Of a stretch of DNA of 64,000 bases, positions 16,635-26,255 are shown one piece after another. A program made the translations under genes and the position numbers. The notes under the pieces were generated by a model, which made no database searches, was not told the DNA's origin, and saw only the letters and a program-made list of their open reading frames with translations. Each line of letters starts with the position of its first letter. The first letter of the stretch is position 1. Source of the DNA: Amycolatopsis sp. EV170708-02-1. Its GTDB lineage: Bacteria > Actinomycetota > Actinomycetes > Mycobacteriales > Pseudonocardiaceae. Location of the stretch: the NCBI RefSeq assembly GCF_022479115.1, contig NZ_CP092497.1:5332001-5396000 (forward strand), read 5' to 3'.

Positions 16635-19376
16635 CTAATGCGCGGCGTCGTTCCAGGACCGTCCGTACCCGACCGAGACCTCCAGCGGGACCGCCAGCTC
16701 GTAGGCCGAACCCATTCCCTGGCGCACCAACGCTTCCAGCTGCTCGCGCTCGCCATCGGCGACCTCGAGGACGAGCTCGTCGTGGACCTGCAGCAGCACG
16801 CGGCTCTTCAGCTTCGCCTCGGTCAGCGCCTTGTGCACGTTGAGCATGGCGACCTTGATGATGTCGGCCGCGCTGCCCTGGATGGGCGCGTTGAGCGCCA
16901 TCCGCTCGGCCATTTCGCGGCGCTGCCGGTTGTCGCTGTTGAGATCGGGCAGATAGCGGCGGCGGCCGAAGATCGTCTCGGTGTAGCCGACCTTCGCCGC
17001 GTCGCCCACGACCGAATGGAGGTAGTCGCGCACGCCGCCGAACCGGGAGAAGTACGCCTCCATCTGTTCCTTGGCCTCTTCGGTGGAGATCCGCAGCTGC
17101 TGCGAAAGGCCGTACGCCGAAAGCCCGTACGCCAGGCCGTACGACATCGCCTTCACCCGGAAGCGCAGCTCCGGCGTGATCTCCTCCGGCGGCAGCGAGA
17201 ACGCGCGCGACGCCACGAAGGTGTGCAGGTCCTCGCCGCTGTTGAAGGCCTGGATCAGGCCCTCGTCCTGGGAAAGATGCGCCATGATCCGCATTTCGAT
17301 CTGGCTGTAGTCCGCCGTCATCAGCTCGGCGTACCCGTCGCCGACGACGAACGCGTCGCGGATGCGGCGGCCTTCTTCGGTGCGGATCGGGATGTTCTGG
17401 AGGTTCGGGTCCACCGAGGAGAGCCGTCCGGTGGCGGCGATCGTCTGCAGCAGCGTGGTGTGGATGCGGCCGTCGTCGGCGACCGACTTGATCAGGCCCT
17501 CGACCGTGGTGCGCAGGCGGGTCGCGTCCCGGTGCTCCAGCAGATGCTGCAGGAACGGGTGCTCGGTCTTCTCGAACAGGCTCTGCAGGGCCTCGGCGTC
17601 GGTGGTGTAGCCGGTCTTGGTGCGCTTGGTCTTCGGCATGCCGAGCTCGTCGAACAGGATGACCTGCAGCTGCTTCGGCGAACCGAGGTTGACCTGCTTG
17701 CCGATGACCGCGTACGCCTCCTCCGCGGCCTGCGTCACCCGGCTGAGGTAATGCGCTTCGAGGTTGGTCAGGTGCTCGATGTCGACCGCGATACCCGCCG
17801 CTTCGAGCCCGGTGATCACCTGCAGCAACGGCAGTTCGAGCTCGGCGAGCAGCTGCGCGCCGCCCAGTTCTTCGAGCTCCTTGGTCAGCGCGCCCGCGAG
17901 CTCGGCGACCGCGCGGGCCTTGACCAGCTCGGCCTGGATCTCCTTCTGCTCCATGTCCTCGGCGCCGCCGTCGAGCAGGGAGAGCTGCCCGTCCCCGGTG
18001 TCCGCCTCGGACCGCAGCTCACGGTGCAGGTACCGCAGGGCGAGGTCGTCGAGCTCGAAGGTGCGCTGGCCGGGGCGGACCAGGTACGCCGCGAGCGCGG
18101 TGTCCATGACCAGCCCGGCCAGCGTCCAGCCGCGCGCCTGGACGGCGTGCAGGGGGACCTTGAGCTCGTGGCCGATCTTCTGGATCTTCTCGTCGGCGAG
18201 CCAGGCCGTGAGCGCCTTGTCGTCTTCGGCGTCCATCGTGGTGACGTCGACGTACGCGCCTTCGCCGTCCGCGGCCGCGAAGGTGATGGCCTTCAGGTCG
18301 GAGCGGACCGAGGCGCCGGTGGTGCGGAACGCCAGGCCGACCGGCTTGTCTGTGCCGGTGTGCGCGGACAGCCATTCCGTGAGCGCGCCCGGCGCGAGCT
18401 TCGAACCGCTGACCTCGAAACCCTCCTCGGCCTCGGGCTCTGCGCTCTGCAGGGTGGCGAAGAGCCGGTCTCGCAGGACGCGGAACTCGAGCTCGTCGAA
18501 CAGCGCGTGGACGGCCTCGCGGTCCCACGGGCGCAGCTCGAGCATGCTCGGGCCGAGCTCCAGCTCGACGTCGCGGATCAGCTCGGTGAGCTGGCGGTTC
18601 AGCATGACGGCGCCGAGGTGCTCGCGCAGCGCGTCGCCGACCTTGCCCTTGACCTCGTCGACCCGGTCGATCAGCTCGTTGAAGGAGCCGAACTGCCTGA
18701 TCCACTTCGCGGCCGTCTTCTCGCCGACGCCCGGGATGCTGGGCAGGTTGTCCGAGGGGTCGCCACGCAGCGCGGCGAAGTCCGGGTACTGCGCCGGCGT
18801 GAGGCCGTACTTCTCCTCGACCGCCTCGGGGGTGAACCTGGTCATCTCCGACACGCCGCGCTTCGGGTACAGCACGGTGACCTGGTCGGTCACCAGCTGG
18901 AGCGCGTCACGGTCGCCCGTACAGATGAGGACGTCGAAGCCTTCGGCGGTCGCCTGTGTCGTGAGCGTGGCGATGATGTCGTCGGCTTCGTAGTTCTCCT
19001 TGGTCAGCGCGGGGATGCCGAGGACCTTGAGCACGTCCTCGACCAGCCCGACCTGGCCCTTGAACTCGTCCGGGGTGCTGCTGCGGTTGGCCTTGTACTC
19101 CGCGAACGTCTCCGACCGGAACGTCTTGCGGGAGAGGTCGAACGCCACCGCGAGGTGGGTCGGCGCCTCGTCGCGCAGCAGGTTGATGAGCATCGAGGTG
19201 AACCCGAAGACCGCGTTCGTCGTCTGCCCGGTCTTCGTCTTGAAGTTCTCCGCGGGCAGCGCGAAGAAGGCGCGATACGCCATCGAATGGCCGTCGATCA
19301 GCAGCAGTTTGGGCCGCTCGGCCTGTGCGGTGGCGGGTGTGGCGTTGGCAACGGTCGTGTTCTCACTCGGGCTCAC
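16635..19376 (-). CDS. polA: DNA polymerase I
   Basis: DNA polymerase I fills gaps and removes RNA primers in replication and repair. The 913-residue protein has a 5' nuclease domain (about residues 20-320), a degenerate 3'-5' exonuclease-like region (about 330-520) lacking the usual proofreading acidic residues, as in other actinobacteria, and a polymerase domain (about 540-913). Polymerase motifs are TADYSQIEMR (A), RVKAMSYGLAYG (B) and LLQVHDELVLEV (C). The start is GTG at 19376. It is divergent from the thioesterase gene, with 62 bp between starts. Confidence 0.97.
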   Translation of the reverse strand: MSPSENTTVANATPATAQAERPKLLLIDGHSMAYRAFFALPAENFKTKTGQTTNAVFGFTSMLINLLRDEAPTHLAVAFDLSRKTFRSETFAEYKANRSSTPDEFKGQVGLVEDVLKVLGIPALTKENYEADDIIATLTTQATAEGFDVLICTGDRDALQLVTDQVTVLYPKRGVSEMTRFTPEAVEEKYGLTPAQYPDFAALRGDPSDNLPSIPGVGEKTAAKWIRQFGSFNELIDRVDEVKGKVGDALREHLGAVMLNRQLTELIRDVELELGPSMLELRPWDREAVHALFDELEFRVLRDRLFATLQSAEPEAEEGFEVSGSKLAPGALTEWLSAHTGTDKPVGLAFRTTGASVRSDLKAITFAAADGEGAYVDVTTMDAEDDKALTAWLADEKIQKIGHELKVPLHAVQARGWTLAGLVMDTALAAYLVRPGQRTFELDDLALRYLHRELRSEADTGDGQLSLLDGGAEDMEQKEIQAELVKARAVAELAGALTKELEELGGAQLLAELELPLLQVITGLEAAGIAVDIEHLTNLEAHYLSRVTQAAEEAYAVIGKQVNLGSPKQLQVILFDELGMPKTKRTKTGYTTDAEALQSLFEKTEHPFLQHLLEHRDATRLRTTVEGLIKSVADDGRIHTTLLQTIAATGRLSSVDPNLQNIPIRTEEGRRIRDAFVVGDGYAELMTADYSQIEMRIMAHLSQDEGLIQAFNSGEDLHTFVASRAFSLPPEEITPELRFRVKAMSYGLAYGLSAYGLSQQLRISTEEAKEQMEAYFSRFGGVRDYLHSVVGDAAKVGYTETIFGRRRYLPDLNSDNRQRREMAERMALNAPIQGSAADIIKVAMLNVHKALTEAKLKSRVLLQVHDELVLEVADGEREQLEALVRQGMGSAYELAVPLEVSVGYGRSWNDAAH

Positions 19377-19438
19377 GGGAGCGAGTCTAGGGTGAGGGTC
19401 TGACAGTCCTACCTGTCGTGTCGTTTAAGGAGCGCTGC

Positions 19439-19867
19439 GTGACCGAACAAGCCCTCGAATCCTTCGCCGGGATCGACCCGGCCTTCGCCGGACAGCAGCT
19501 CAACGACAAGCTCGGGCTCGAGATCAGCGAATTCGGTCCCGAACGCGTCGTGGGCAGCATCCCGGTGGAGGGCAACCTCCAGCCCTACGGCCTCCTCCAC
19601 GGCGGCGCGAACGCCGTCGTCGCGGAAGCCCTCGGTTCGATGGTCTGCGCGCTCAACGCCGGCATCGACAAGGCGACGATGGGGCTCGAACTGTCGTGCA
19701 CCCACCACCGGGCGGTCCGATCGGGGCGGGTGACCGGTGTCGCGACGCCGGTGCACGTCGGACGGGGGACCGTGACCGCCGAGATCGTGCTGACCGACGA
19801 CCAGGGGCGCCGGTCGTGCACGGCGCGGCTGACCTGCGTGGTGCGGGAGCGTCCGCCGGGCGCCTGA
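19439..19867 (+). CDS. PaaI-type hotdog-fold thioesterase
   Basis: A 142-residue hotdog thioesterase of the PaaI/YbaW type, likely to hydrolyse acyl- or aryl-CoA esters. The hallmark LLHGGANAVVAEALGS contains the HGG motif and the catalytic Glu/Asp region; the C-terminal strands (GVATPVHVGRGT) are typical. I place the start at GTG 19439 because AAGGAG lies 6 bases upstream; an in-frame GTG at 19418 has no ribosome binding site. In several actinobacteria a thioesterase of this kind neighbours polA, which supports the call. The substrate is unknown. Confidence 0.88.
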   Translation: MTEQALESFAGIDPAFAGQQLNDKLGLEISEFGPERVVGSIPVEGNLQPYGLLHGGANAVVAEALGSMVCALNAGIDKATMGLELSCTHHRAVRSGRVTGVATPVHVGRGTVTAEIVLTDDQGRRSCTARLTCVVRERPPGA

Positions 19868-19888
19868 ACGAACCCTTCCTCGCGTCTG

Positions 19889-19915
19889 AGTACGTGAAGG
19901 GGGCCTTCACGTACT
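19889..19915. repeat. GTGAAGG/CCTTCAC hairpin
   Basis: Perfect 12-bp arms (19889-19900 and 19904-19915) around a GGG loop, containing GTGAAGG and CCTTCAC. The hairpin lies directly after the thioesterase gene and abuts the LysR start, so it may terminate the first gene. It is related to the elements at 8359-8433 and 33568-33616. Confidence 0.7.
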
Positions 19916-19924
19916 TTGAGCGGC

Positions 19925-20893
19925 GTGGATCTCGACACGGCCCAGGTGCGCGCGTTCGTCGCGACCGCCGACCACGGCCATTTCGGTCGCGCGGCGGAAT
20001 CCCTGTTCCTCACCCAGCAAGCGCTGTCGAAGCGGGTCCGGAAGCTCGAGGACGCGCTGTCGGTCCAGCTGTTCCGCCGCACCAACCGGTCCGTCGAGCT
20101 GACCGCCGACGGCGGCCGGTTCCTCCCGCACGCGCGCGAGCTGATCCGCGCGGCCGACGCCGCCGTCGCCGCGATGGGCCTCCAGGACCGCCCGCCGCGG
20201 CTCGACGTCATCGATCCGCGCCTCTCCCCCATGTACATGCTGCGGCGCATCGCGGAGCGGGATCCGGCGCTGGCGGTCGAGCGGGTCGCCGGGCGCGGGC
20301 TGGCCAACGCCCTCGACCCGCTGGTCCGCGGCGAGATCGACCTCGCGTTCGGCCGCGTCGCGGACCTCGGCCGCGAAGTTCCCACCGAGCTCGACCACCG
20401 GCTCGTCCGGCTCGAACCCTTGGTCGCCCTTCTCGCGCCGGAACACCCGCTCGCGGGGAACGATGTCCTGAAATTGTCCGATCTCGAGAACGAGGGCATC
20501 TGGATTCCGCAATTGGGCGGCCCGGTCGAATGGCTTTCTTATTTGCAACGCCTATGCAAAGAATTCGGCGTCCCGATCGACGACTCCGGGGTCAGCTACG
20601 ACCTCCGGCACACACTGGAACAGACGCGCTACGGAAAGCAGCGGGTCACCCTCGCGGGCGCCGACATGGATCTCGCGTCCGACCTCAATCTGCGCGTTCT
20701 TCCGTTCGAGCCGTCGCCGCTGTTCCCGTGGTCGGTGGTGTGGCGCCGCGGCGAAGGCCCGGCCCTGCGGCGCCTGCTGGCGCTCGCGGGCCGGACCAGC
20801 CACGAAGAAGGTTGGTGCGCCTACGATCCCGAGCGGGCCTGGCTGCCGGACGACGACCTCAAGCAGTTAGGTGCCGGGCGAACCAGCGCGTGA
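19925..20893 (+). CDS. LysR family transcriptional regulator
   Basis: A 322-residue LysR-type regulator. An N-terminal winged helix-turn-helix (about residues 1-60; DHGHFGRAAESLFLTQQALS) precedes a substrate-binding domain. GTG 19925 begins the conserved LDTAQVRAFV; a TTG at 19916 is also in frame, and neither has a clear ribosome binding site, so the start is uncertain. Its 3' end overlaps the convergent hydrolase by 35 bp. It may regulate that hydrolase, but no binding site links them. Confidence 0.88.
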   Translation: MDLDTAQVRAFVATADHGHFGRAAESLFLTQQALSKRVRKLEDALSVQLFRRTNRSVELTADGGRFLPHARELIRAADAAVAAMGLQDRPPRLDVIDPRLSPMYMLRRIAERDPALAVERVAGRGLANALDPLVRGEIDLAFGRVADLGREVPTELDHRLVRLEPLVALLAPEHPLAGNDVLKLSDLENEGIWIPQLGGPVEWLSYLQRLCKEFGVPIDDSGVSYDLRHTLEQTRYGKQRVTLAGADMDLASDLNLRVLPFEPSPLFPWSVVWRRGEGPALRRLLALAGRTSHEEGWCAYDPERAWLPDDDLKQLGAGRTSA

Positions 20894-21671
20894 GCTCGGC
20901 GTCGACCAGCTTCGCGTGTCCGGTCTGCGGAGCGGGTTCGAGGCCGGGCGCCTCGGCGAATTCGTGTGCCATCCCCGGGATGGTGACGAGTTCGGATCGC
21001 CGCTCCCCCAGCGCCTTGTGCAGGGCTTCGGCCGGTTCGGTGATCGAGACGTCGTCCTCCTCGCCGATGACGAGCAGGACCGGCGCGGTCAGTTCGTCCG
21101 CCCGCCGCACGTAGTCGTACTCGTTCGCGACCGCGCGGGAGCGGTCCGACCAGGGGTAGGTGATGTCGTAGACCCGCTCGTTCGCCGCGATCACCGGCGC
21201 CAGCTGGGTCACCGGGTTCACCAGCGCGGCGGCCGCCACGTCGATCTCGGCGTGGGTCAGCATCTGCAGCGCGACCCCGCCGCCCTGCGAACCGCCGACC
21301 AGCCCGACCGGACCGTCCTCAATGGACAGGCGGGAGCGCAGTTCCGCCACCGCCGCCGGGAACTCGGCCTCGACCTGCTTGGTGAGCGGCTCGACGACGT
21401 TGAGCACGTTGTCCTCGCTCGCGAGCCGGAAGAAGCCCTCGAAACCGCCTTCGGGAAACCGTTTCCCGGTCAGCGGCAACCCGAGGTGCACCCGCCACGC
21501 GTGCAGGTCCCGCATCGGCAGCGCCGCCGCCATGGCCGCCTCGCTGAACGGCGCGCCCAGCAGATGCCAGGTCAGCACCAGTGGCGCCGGACGCTCGCTG
21601 TCCGTGGGCGGCAGCGCCACGAACGGAACTCCTGCCGCCACACCTTCGATCGCTTCGGTACTTGTCGTCAT
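20859..21671 (-). CDS. alpha/beta hydrolase
   Basis: A 270-residue alpha/beta hydrolase, likely an esterase or dienelactone-hydrolase-like enzyme. The nucleophile elbow is GGSQGG (GxSxG). The acid lies in GEEDDVSI and the catalytic His in IPGMAHEF near the C terminus. No signal peptide is seen, so it is cytoplasmic. I chose ATG 21671 because the family fold begins there; a longer frame to 21746 has no support. It converges with and overlaps the LysR gene. Confidence 0.8.
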   Translation of the reverse strand: MTTSTEAIEGVAAGVPFVALPPTDSERPAPLVLTWHLLGAPFSEAAMAAALPMRDLHAWRVHLGLPLTGKRFPEGGFEGFFRLASEDNVLNVVEPLTKQVEAEFPAAVAELRSRLSIEDGPVGLVGGSQGGGVALQMLTHAEIDVAAAALVNPVTQLAPVIAANERVYDITYPWSDRSRAVANEYDYVRRADELTAPVLLVIGEEDDVSITEPAEALHKALGERRSELVTIPGMAHEFAEAPGLEPAPQTGHAKLVDAELTRWFARHLTA

Positions 21672-22099
21672 GGGAACAGCCAATCGCGAGGTCAGGGCCG
21701 AGATCCAACAGCCGTTCGGACCCCGGTGACAACCATCGGTTGTCATGACGCCGAGGAAGCGGGGGCACCGTTGGCGCCCTTTGGGGCAGCATTGCTACGA
21801 CGAACGGCCGCCCACGAAGGAGCTGAAAAACCGCAAGATACGCGGCCGAAACATGATCCTTACCCACGAGCATGATCGACGTGGTAGCGGTGAATCCCCA
21901 GCGTGACCAGCGAAGACTCGCCAACCGGCAACATTCGCCTTTTCGTGCAATTCGTTCTGGTTTCGACCGTCACGATGTGGACACAGAGTGATGGGCGTCT
22001 GGGCAGATCATGGCGTATGGGGATATCTTCCTGCCCTAACCTAGCCCCTGTGTCGGGGGCAACGCCTACCGGCGGCTGGTTGGTCATGGGAGGTAGTCG
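21672..22099. other. divergent intergenic region (hydrolase / liv operon)
   Basis: This 428-bp gap separates the hydrolase start (minus) from the binding-protein start (plus). It holds one clear palindrome at 21727-21745 and a short GCCCC/GGGGC pair near 22044-22060. I find no convincing gene and no clear sigma-70 type promoter for the liv operon. Confidence 0.5.
21727..21745. promoter_or_regulatory. TGACAACC-ATC-GGTTGTCA palindrome, candidate operator
   Basis: A perfect 8-bp inverted repeat with a 3-base centre, 56 bp upstream of the hydrolase start and about 355 bp from the liv operon. The size suits a dimeric repressor and it also fits the LysR T-N11-A form. The nearby LysR (19925-20893) is a possible ligand. 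Confidence 0.5.
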
Positions 22100-23263
22100 G
22101 TGTCAGGAGTGCGTTTTGGACGGGTTTTCGCCGTCGCGGCGGCTGCGTCGCTGGCGCTGGCGGGCTGTGCAGGCGGCAGCAGCTCGTCCGGCAGCGGTGA
22201 CAGCAGCACGCTGAAGATCGGGTTCATGGGTGACCTCACCGGTGAGAACTCCGGGATCGTGATCCCGCCCCGCAACGGCGCCAAGCTCGCTATCGACGAG
22301 TACAACAAGACGAACCCGGCGATCAAGCTGGAGCTCAAGGAATACGACAGCCAGGGCAAGCCCGAGCAGGCGACGTCGCTGATCGCGACCGCCGTCGGCC
22401 AGGACAAGATCACCGCGCTGATCGGCCCGGCCTTCTCCGGTGAGTCGAAGGCCATCGGCGGTCAGCTGGAGCAGAACAAGATCCCGAGTGTGTCGCCCTC
22501 GGCGACCAACGCGGGCCTCTCCTCGAACGGATGGAAGTACTGGCACCGTGTCGTCGCGAGCGACGCCAGCCAGGGACCGGCGATCGCCAACTTCCTCATC
22601 ACGGCGAAGTCGCCCAAGAAGGCCTACATCATCTCGGACGACCAGGAATACAGCGTCGGCCTGGCCGACAACTTCGAGAAGACCTTGAAGGAGAAGAACG
22701 TCCCGAGCGAGCGCGACAAGTTCGCCAAGGACGCGTCGGACTACTCCTCGACCGTCCAGAAGGTCAAGGCCGCGAACCCGGACATCATCCTCTTCGGTGG
22801 CTACTACGCCCAGGGTGGCCGTCTGCTCAAGCAGCTGCGTGACGGCGGCGTGACCGCCACCTTCGCGACCGGTGACGGTTCGCTCGACGCCCAGCTGATC
22901 AGCGGTGCCGGTGCCGCGGCCGCCGAGAAGGCCGTCGTCGGCTGCCCGTGCAACATCCCGGACGCCGGCTCCACCGACGAGTTCAGCACCAAGTACAAGG
23001 CCGCGTTCAACGTCGATCCGGCGATCTACTCGAGCGAGGGCTACGACGCCGCGACCGCCATCATCAACGCGGTCAAGTCCGGCGCCAACACCTCGGAGAA
23101 GATCAACGAGGCCCTCAAGACGATCGACTTCAAGGGTGCCTCGAAGCAGATCAAGTTCAAGGAGAACGGCGAACCGTCGACGGAAGCGATCAACATCTAC
23201 CAGGTCACCGGTGGTGTCCTGAAGAACCTCGGCGTCTCGACCGAAGCCAAGCTCAACGGCTGA
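22100..23263 (+). CDS. branched-chain amino acid ABC transporter, substrate-binding lipoprotein
   Basis: A 387-residue LivJ/LivK-type binding lipoprotein. The signal peptide ends in lipobox LAGC, followed by a Gly/Ser-rich linker and a type I periplasmic-binding fold (KIGFMGDLTGEN at the first strand). It captures branched-chain amino acids or a related ligand for the permease encoded downstream. The GTG start follows GGGAGG by 6 bases. A strong hairpin between this gene and livH probably lets it be made in excess over the membrane parts. Confidence 0.92.
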   Translation: MSGVRFGRVFAVAAAASLALAGCAGGSSSSGSGDSSTLKIGFMGDLTGENSGIVIPPRNGAKLAIDEYNKTNPAIKLELKEYDSQGKPEQATSLIATAVGQDKITALIGPAFSGESKAIGGQLEQNKIPSVSPSATNAGLSSNGWKYWHRVVASDASQGPAIANFLITAKSPKKAYIISDDQEYSVGLADNFEKTLKEKNVPSERDKFAKDASDYSSTVQKVKAANPDIILFGGYYAQGGRLLKQLRDGGVTATFATGDGSLDAQLISGAGAAAAEKAVVGCPCNIPDAGSTDEFSTKYKAAFNVDPAIYSSEGYDAATAIINAVKSGANTSEKINEALKTIDFKGASKQIKFKENGEPSTEAINIYQVTGGVLKNLGVSTEAKLNG

Positions 23264-23287
23264 CGGAGCAGATAGGAACACCTAACG

Positions 23288-23325
23288 GAAGCGGGGGCGC
23301 TGTGCGATCACAGCACCCCCGCTTC
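23288..23325 (+). terminator. attenuating hairpin between the binding protein and livH
   Basis: A 17-bp stem with one mismatch (arms 23288-23304 and 23309-23325, loop CGAT) lies in the 114-bp gap after the binding-protein gene. There is no U tract. The position is classic for partial termination or 3'-end stabilisation, which raises binding protein over permease. Confidence 0.7.
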
Positions 23326-23377
23326 CCGCAAATGTGGCGAAAGAAATCCTCGCCCCGTCCCGTAAGGCATCCACGTC

Positions 23378-24349
23378 ATGCTTCAAGACCTGCAAGCCCA
23401 GTTCCTCGGTAGCACCATCGGCGGACTGGTCGCCGGAAGCATCTACGCCCTCATCGCCCTCGGCTACACAATGGTCTACGGCGTGCTCCGGCTCATCAAC
23501 TTCGCGCATTCCGAAATCTTCATGATCGGGACGGTCACGTCCCTGTTCGTCCTGATCACCATCGCGGGTGGCACCGCCCCGATCACGCTCGGCGTGTTCG
23601 GGATGATCGCCGTACTGCTGTTGATCATCATCGCTTCGGCCGCCGTATCCGGTGGTGCGGCGGTCCTGCTGGAGCAAGTGGCCTACCGGCCGCTCCGCAA
23701 GAAGGGCGCGACCCGGCTCGCCGCCCTGATCTCCGCCATCGGCGCCTCGCTGTTCCTCCAGGAACTGTTCGGCCTCGAGATCATCGAGTGGATCACCGAC
23801 AAGTCCGGCCGCGTGCAACAGAACGCGCCGCGCTTCATCCCGCACGAGGAGCTGTTCCACATCGGCAACGGTGTGGTGCGCACGGACCACGTGTTCGTCG
23901 TCGTCGGTGCCGTGATCATGATGGTCGTACTCGACCAGCTGGTCAGCCGCACCCGGATCGGCCGAGGTATCCGCGCCACGGCGCAGGATCCCGAAGCCGC
24001 CGTGCTGATGGGCGTCAGCATCGACAAGATCGTGCGCCTCACCTTCCTGCTCGGCGGCGCGATGGCCGGTGTCGCCGCCGCGCTGTACGTGATGGAGTAC
24101 GAGAACACCGACTACCGCATCGGGTTCCTCCTCGGCATCAAGGCGTTCACCGCGGCCGTGCTGGGAGGTATCGGCAACCTGCGCGGCGCCCTGCTGGGTG
24201 GCATCGTGCTCGGTTTGGTGGAGAACTGGAGTTCCATCTTCTTCGGTTCGGCTTGGAAGGACGTCACCGCCTTCGTGGTACTGGTGCTGGTCCTGATGTT
24301 CCGTCCCACCGGCATCCTCGGTGAATCGCTGCAGCGGGCACGCGCATGA
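23378..24349 (+). CDS. livH: branched-chain amino acid ABC transporter permease LivH
   Basis: A 323-residue LivH-type inner-membrane permease with about eight hydrophobic segments; it begins with GSTIGGLVAGSIYALIALGY, typical of the family, and ends with a short basic tail. With LivM it forms the channel of the importer. The ATG start lacks a strong ribosome binding site; CCCGTAAGG lies about 10 bases upstream. Its stop overlaps the livM start (ATGA). Confidence 0.93.
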   Translation: MLQDLQAQFLGSTIGGLVAGSIYALIALGYTMVYGVLRLINFAHSEIFMIGTVTSLFVLITIAGGTAPITLGVFGMIAVLLLIIIASAAVSGGAAVLLEQVAYRPLRKKGATRLAALISAIGASLFLQELFGLEIIEWITDKSGRVQQNAPRFIPHEELFHIGNGVVRTDHVFVVVGAVIMMVVLDQLVSRTRIGRGIRATAQDPEAAVLMGVSIDKIVRLTFLLGGAMAGVAAALYVMEYENTDYRIGFLLGIKAFTAAVLGGIGNLRGALLGGIVLGLVENWSSIFFGSAWKDVTAFVVLVLVLMFRPTGILGESLQRARA

Positions 24350-25485
24350 AGGGCAACGAAGAAGTGGCTGAGAAGTCCCCAGAGAACGGAAAGCCGACGC
24401 GCGCCGGCTTTCACCCCGTGGACGGCATGCGGGATTGGTGGGCACGCGCCCCGCATTGGCAACGTTATGGCGTGTACCTCGCCCTGATCATCGGCGCGCT
24501 GATCCTGCCCGCGCCCGCGATCGGTTCGTTCATGTCGCCGGAATCGGACTGGACCACGGTCCTGATCTTCCCGGTCGGGGTGTACATCCTGCTGGCGATC
24601 GGCCTGAACATCGTGGTCGGCCACGCGGGCATGCTGGACCTCGGGTTCGTCGCGTTCTTCGCGATCGGCGCGTACACGCTCGCCGTGATGGGCACCCTGC
24701 ACGGCTGGGGATTCTGGGGCACGCTCGTGCTCGGTATCTTCCTGGCGGCGATGTCAGGGGTGATCCTCGGTGCTCCGACACTCCGGTTGCGCGGCGACTA
24801 TCTGGCCATCGTGACCCTCGGCTTCGGTGAGATCGTCCGGATCACCGCGACGAACACCGACTCCATCGGCGGCGCCCGCGGTATCACCAACATCCCGCAC
24901 CCGGAGCCCATCTTCGGGACCGAGTTCCTGCTCGACCCGGCGCCGTACTACTACCTGATCCTCGCGGCGATCGTGATCGCGATCATCTTCTCGGTGCGGC
25001 TGCACAAGAGCCGCGTCGGGCGGGCGTGGGCGGCCATCCGCGAGGACGAGGACGCCGCCGAGCTGATGGGTGTCCCGACGTTCAAGTTCAAGCTGCTGGC
25101 GTTCGCCATCGGCGCCATGCTCGGCGGTATGGCCGGTGTGGTCTACGCGAGCAAGGCCGTCTTCATCGAGCCGAACAACTTCCCGTTCATCCTGTCCGCG
25201 ACCATCCTCGCGGCCGTGGTGCTCGGTGGCGCGGGCAACCTGCCCGGCGTCATGCTCGGCGCTTTCCTGGTCGCCTGGCTTCCGGAACGGTTCCGGTTCC
25301 TGTCCGAGTACCGCATCCTGATCTTCGGTGGTGTGCTGGTGCTGATGATGGCGCTGCGGCCGGAGGGTCTGCTGCCGTCGCGGCAGCGCAAGGCGGAACT
25401 ACGAGAAGGAACGGGCGGGATGGGTGCCATGGGCGCCGAAGTCGCGGGTCCGGATTCCGAGGCTTCGGCGGAGGTGACGAAGTGA
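24346..25485 (+). CDS. livM: branched-chain amino acid ABC transporter permease LivM
   Basis: A 379-residue LivM-type permease with a longer hydrophilic N terminus, about nine membrane segments, and the family motif GHAGMLDLGFVAFFAIGAY near residue 85. The GARGITNIP segment and the loop LRLRGDYLAIVTLGF are typical. It pairs with LivH. ATG 24346 overlaps the livH stop, and its own stop overlaps livG (GTGA). Confidence 0.93.
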   Translation: MKGNEEVAEKSPENGKPTRAGFHPVDGMRDWWARAPHWQRYGVYLALIIGALILPAPAIGSFMSPESDWTTVLIFPVGVYILLAIGLNIVVGHAGMLDLGFVAFFAIGAYTLAVMGTLHGWGFWGTLVLGIFLAAMSGVILGAPTLRLRGDYLAIVTLGFGEIVRITATNTDSIGGARGITNIPHPEPIFGTEFLLDPAPYYYLILAAIVIAIIFSVRLHKSRVGRAWAAIREDEDAAELMGVPTFKFKLLAFAIGAMLGGMAGVVYASKAVFIEPNNFPFILSATILAAVVLGGAGNLPGVMLGAFLVAWLPERFRFLSEYRILIFGGVLVLMMALRPEGLLPSRQRKAELREGTGGMGAMGAEVAGPDSEASAEVTK

Positions 25486-26255
25486 GCGCGCTGCTCGAAT
25501 TCGACAAGGTGACGATGCGCTTCGGCGGTGTCACGGCCTTGAAGGAAGTCAACCTCACCATCGACCAAGGTGAGATCTTCGCTCTCATCGGCCCGAACGG
25601 TGCCGGCAAGACCACGGTCTTCAACGTGATCACCGGCGTCTATCGGCCGACCGAAGGCCAGGTGCGCTTCGGCGACACCCGGATCGACGGGATGAAGCGG
25701 TTCAAGATCAACCAGAACGGGATCGCCCGGACGTTCCAGAACATCCGGCTGTTCCACAACATGTCGGCGCTCGAGAACGTGATGGTCGGTGCGGACTCGC
25801 ACCACAAGACCGGCGCGATCTCGGCGACGCTGGGCCTGCCCATCCACCGCAAGGAGGAGAAGCGGGGCCGCGAGCTGGCGAGGGATCTGCTGGACTTCGT
25901 CGGCATCGGCCGGGTCGAGCACAACACCGCGAAGAACCTCTCCTACGGCGACCAGCGCCGTCTGGAGATCGCGCGTGCGCTCGCGACCGACCCGAAGCTG
26001 CTGCTGCTCGACGAGCCCGCCGCCGGGATGAACCCGGCGGAGAAGAACTCGCTGCAGCAACTGATCCGCAAGATCCGCGACGACGGCCGCACCGTGCTGC
26101 TCATCGAGCACGACATGGGCTTGGTCATGCAGATCGCCGACCGGCTGGCCGTGCTCGACTTCGGCCAGAAGATCGCAGAAGGGCTCCCCCACGAGGTGCA
26201 GAACAACCAGAAGGTGATCGAGGCTTACCTGGGGGTGGCGGAAGATGCTTCTTGA
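25482..26255 (+). CDS. livG: branched-chain amino acid ABC transporter ATP-binding protein LivG
   Basis: A 257-residue ABC ATPase. Walker A is GPNGAGKTT, the signature region is LSYGDQRRLEIARAL (LSYGD instead of LSGGQ, usual for LivG), and Walker B is LLLLDEPAAGMNP, with the switch His in LIEHDM. It energises the importer as a heterodimer with LivF. The start is GTG, overlapping the livM stop. Confidence 0.94.
   Translation: MSALLEFDKVTMRFGGVTALKEVNLTIDQGEIFALIGPNGAGKTTVFNVITGVYRPTEGQVRFGDTRIDGMKRFKINQNGIARTFQNIRLFHNMSALENVMVGADSHHKTGAISATLGLPIHRKEEKRGRELARDLLDFVGIGRVEHNTAKNLSYGDQRRLEIARALATDPKLLLLDEPAAGMNPAEKNSLQQLIRKIRDDGRTVLLIEHDMGLVMQIADRLAVLDFGQKIAEGLPHEVQNNQKVIEAYLGVAEDAS

Noticed and set aside
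16638..19403. Open frame of 921 codons antisense to polA
   Set aside because: The minus strand encodes clear DNA polymerase I motifs over the whole length; the antisense frame has no recognisable domain.
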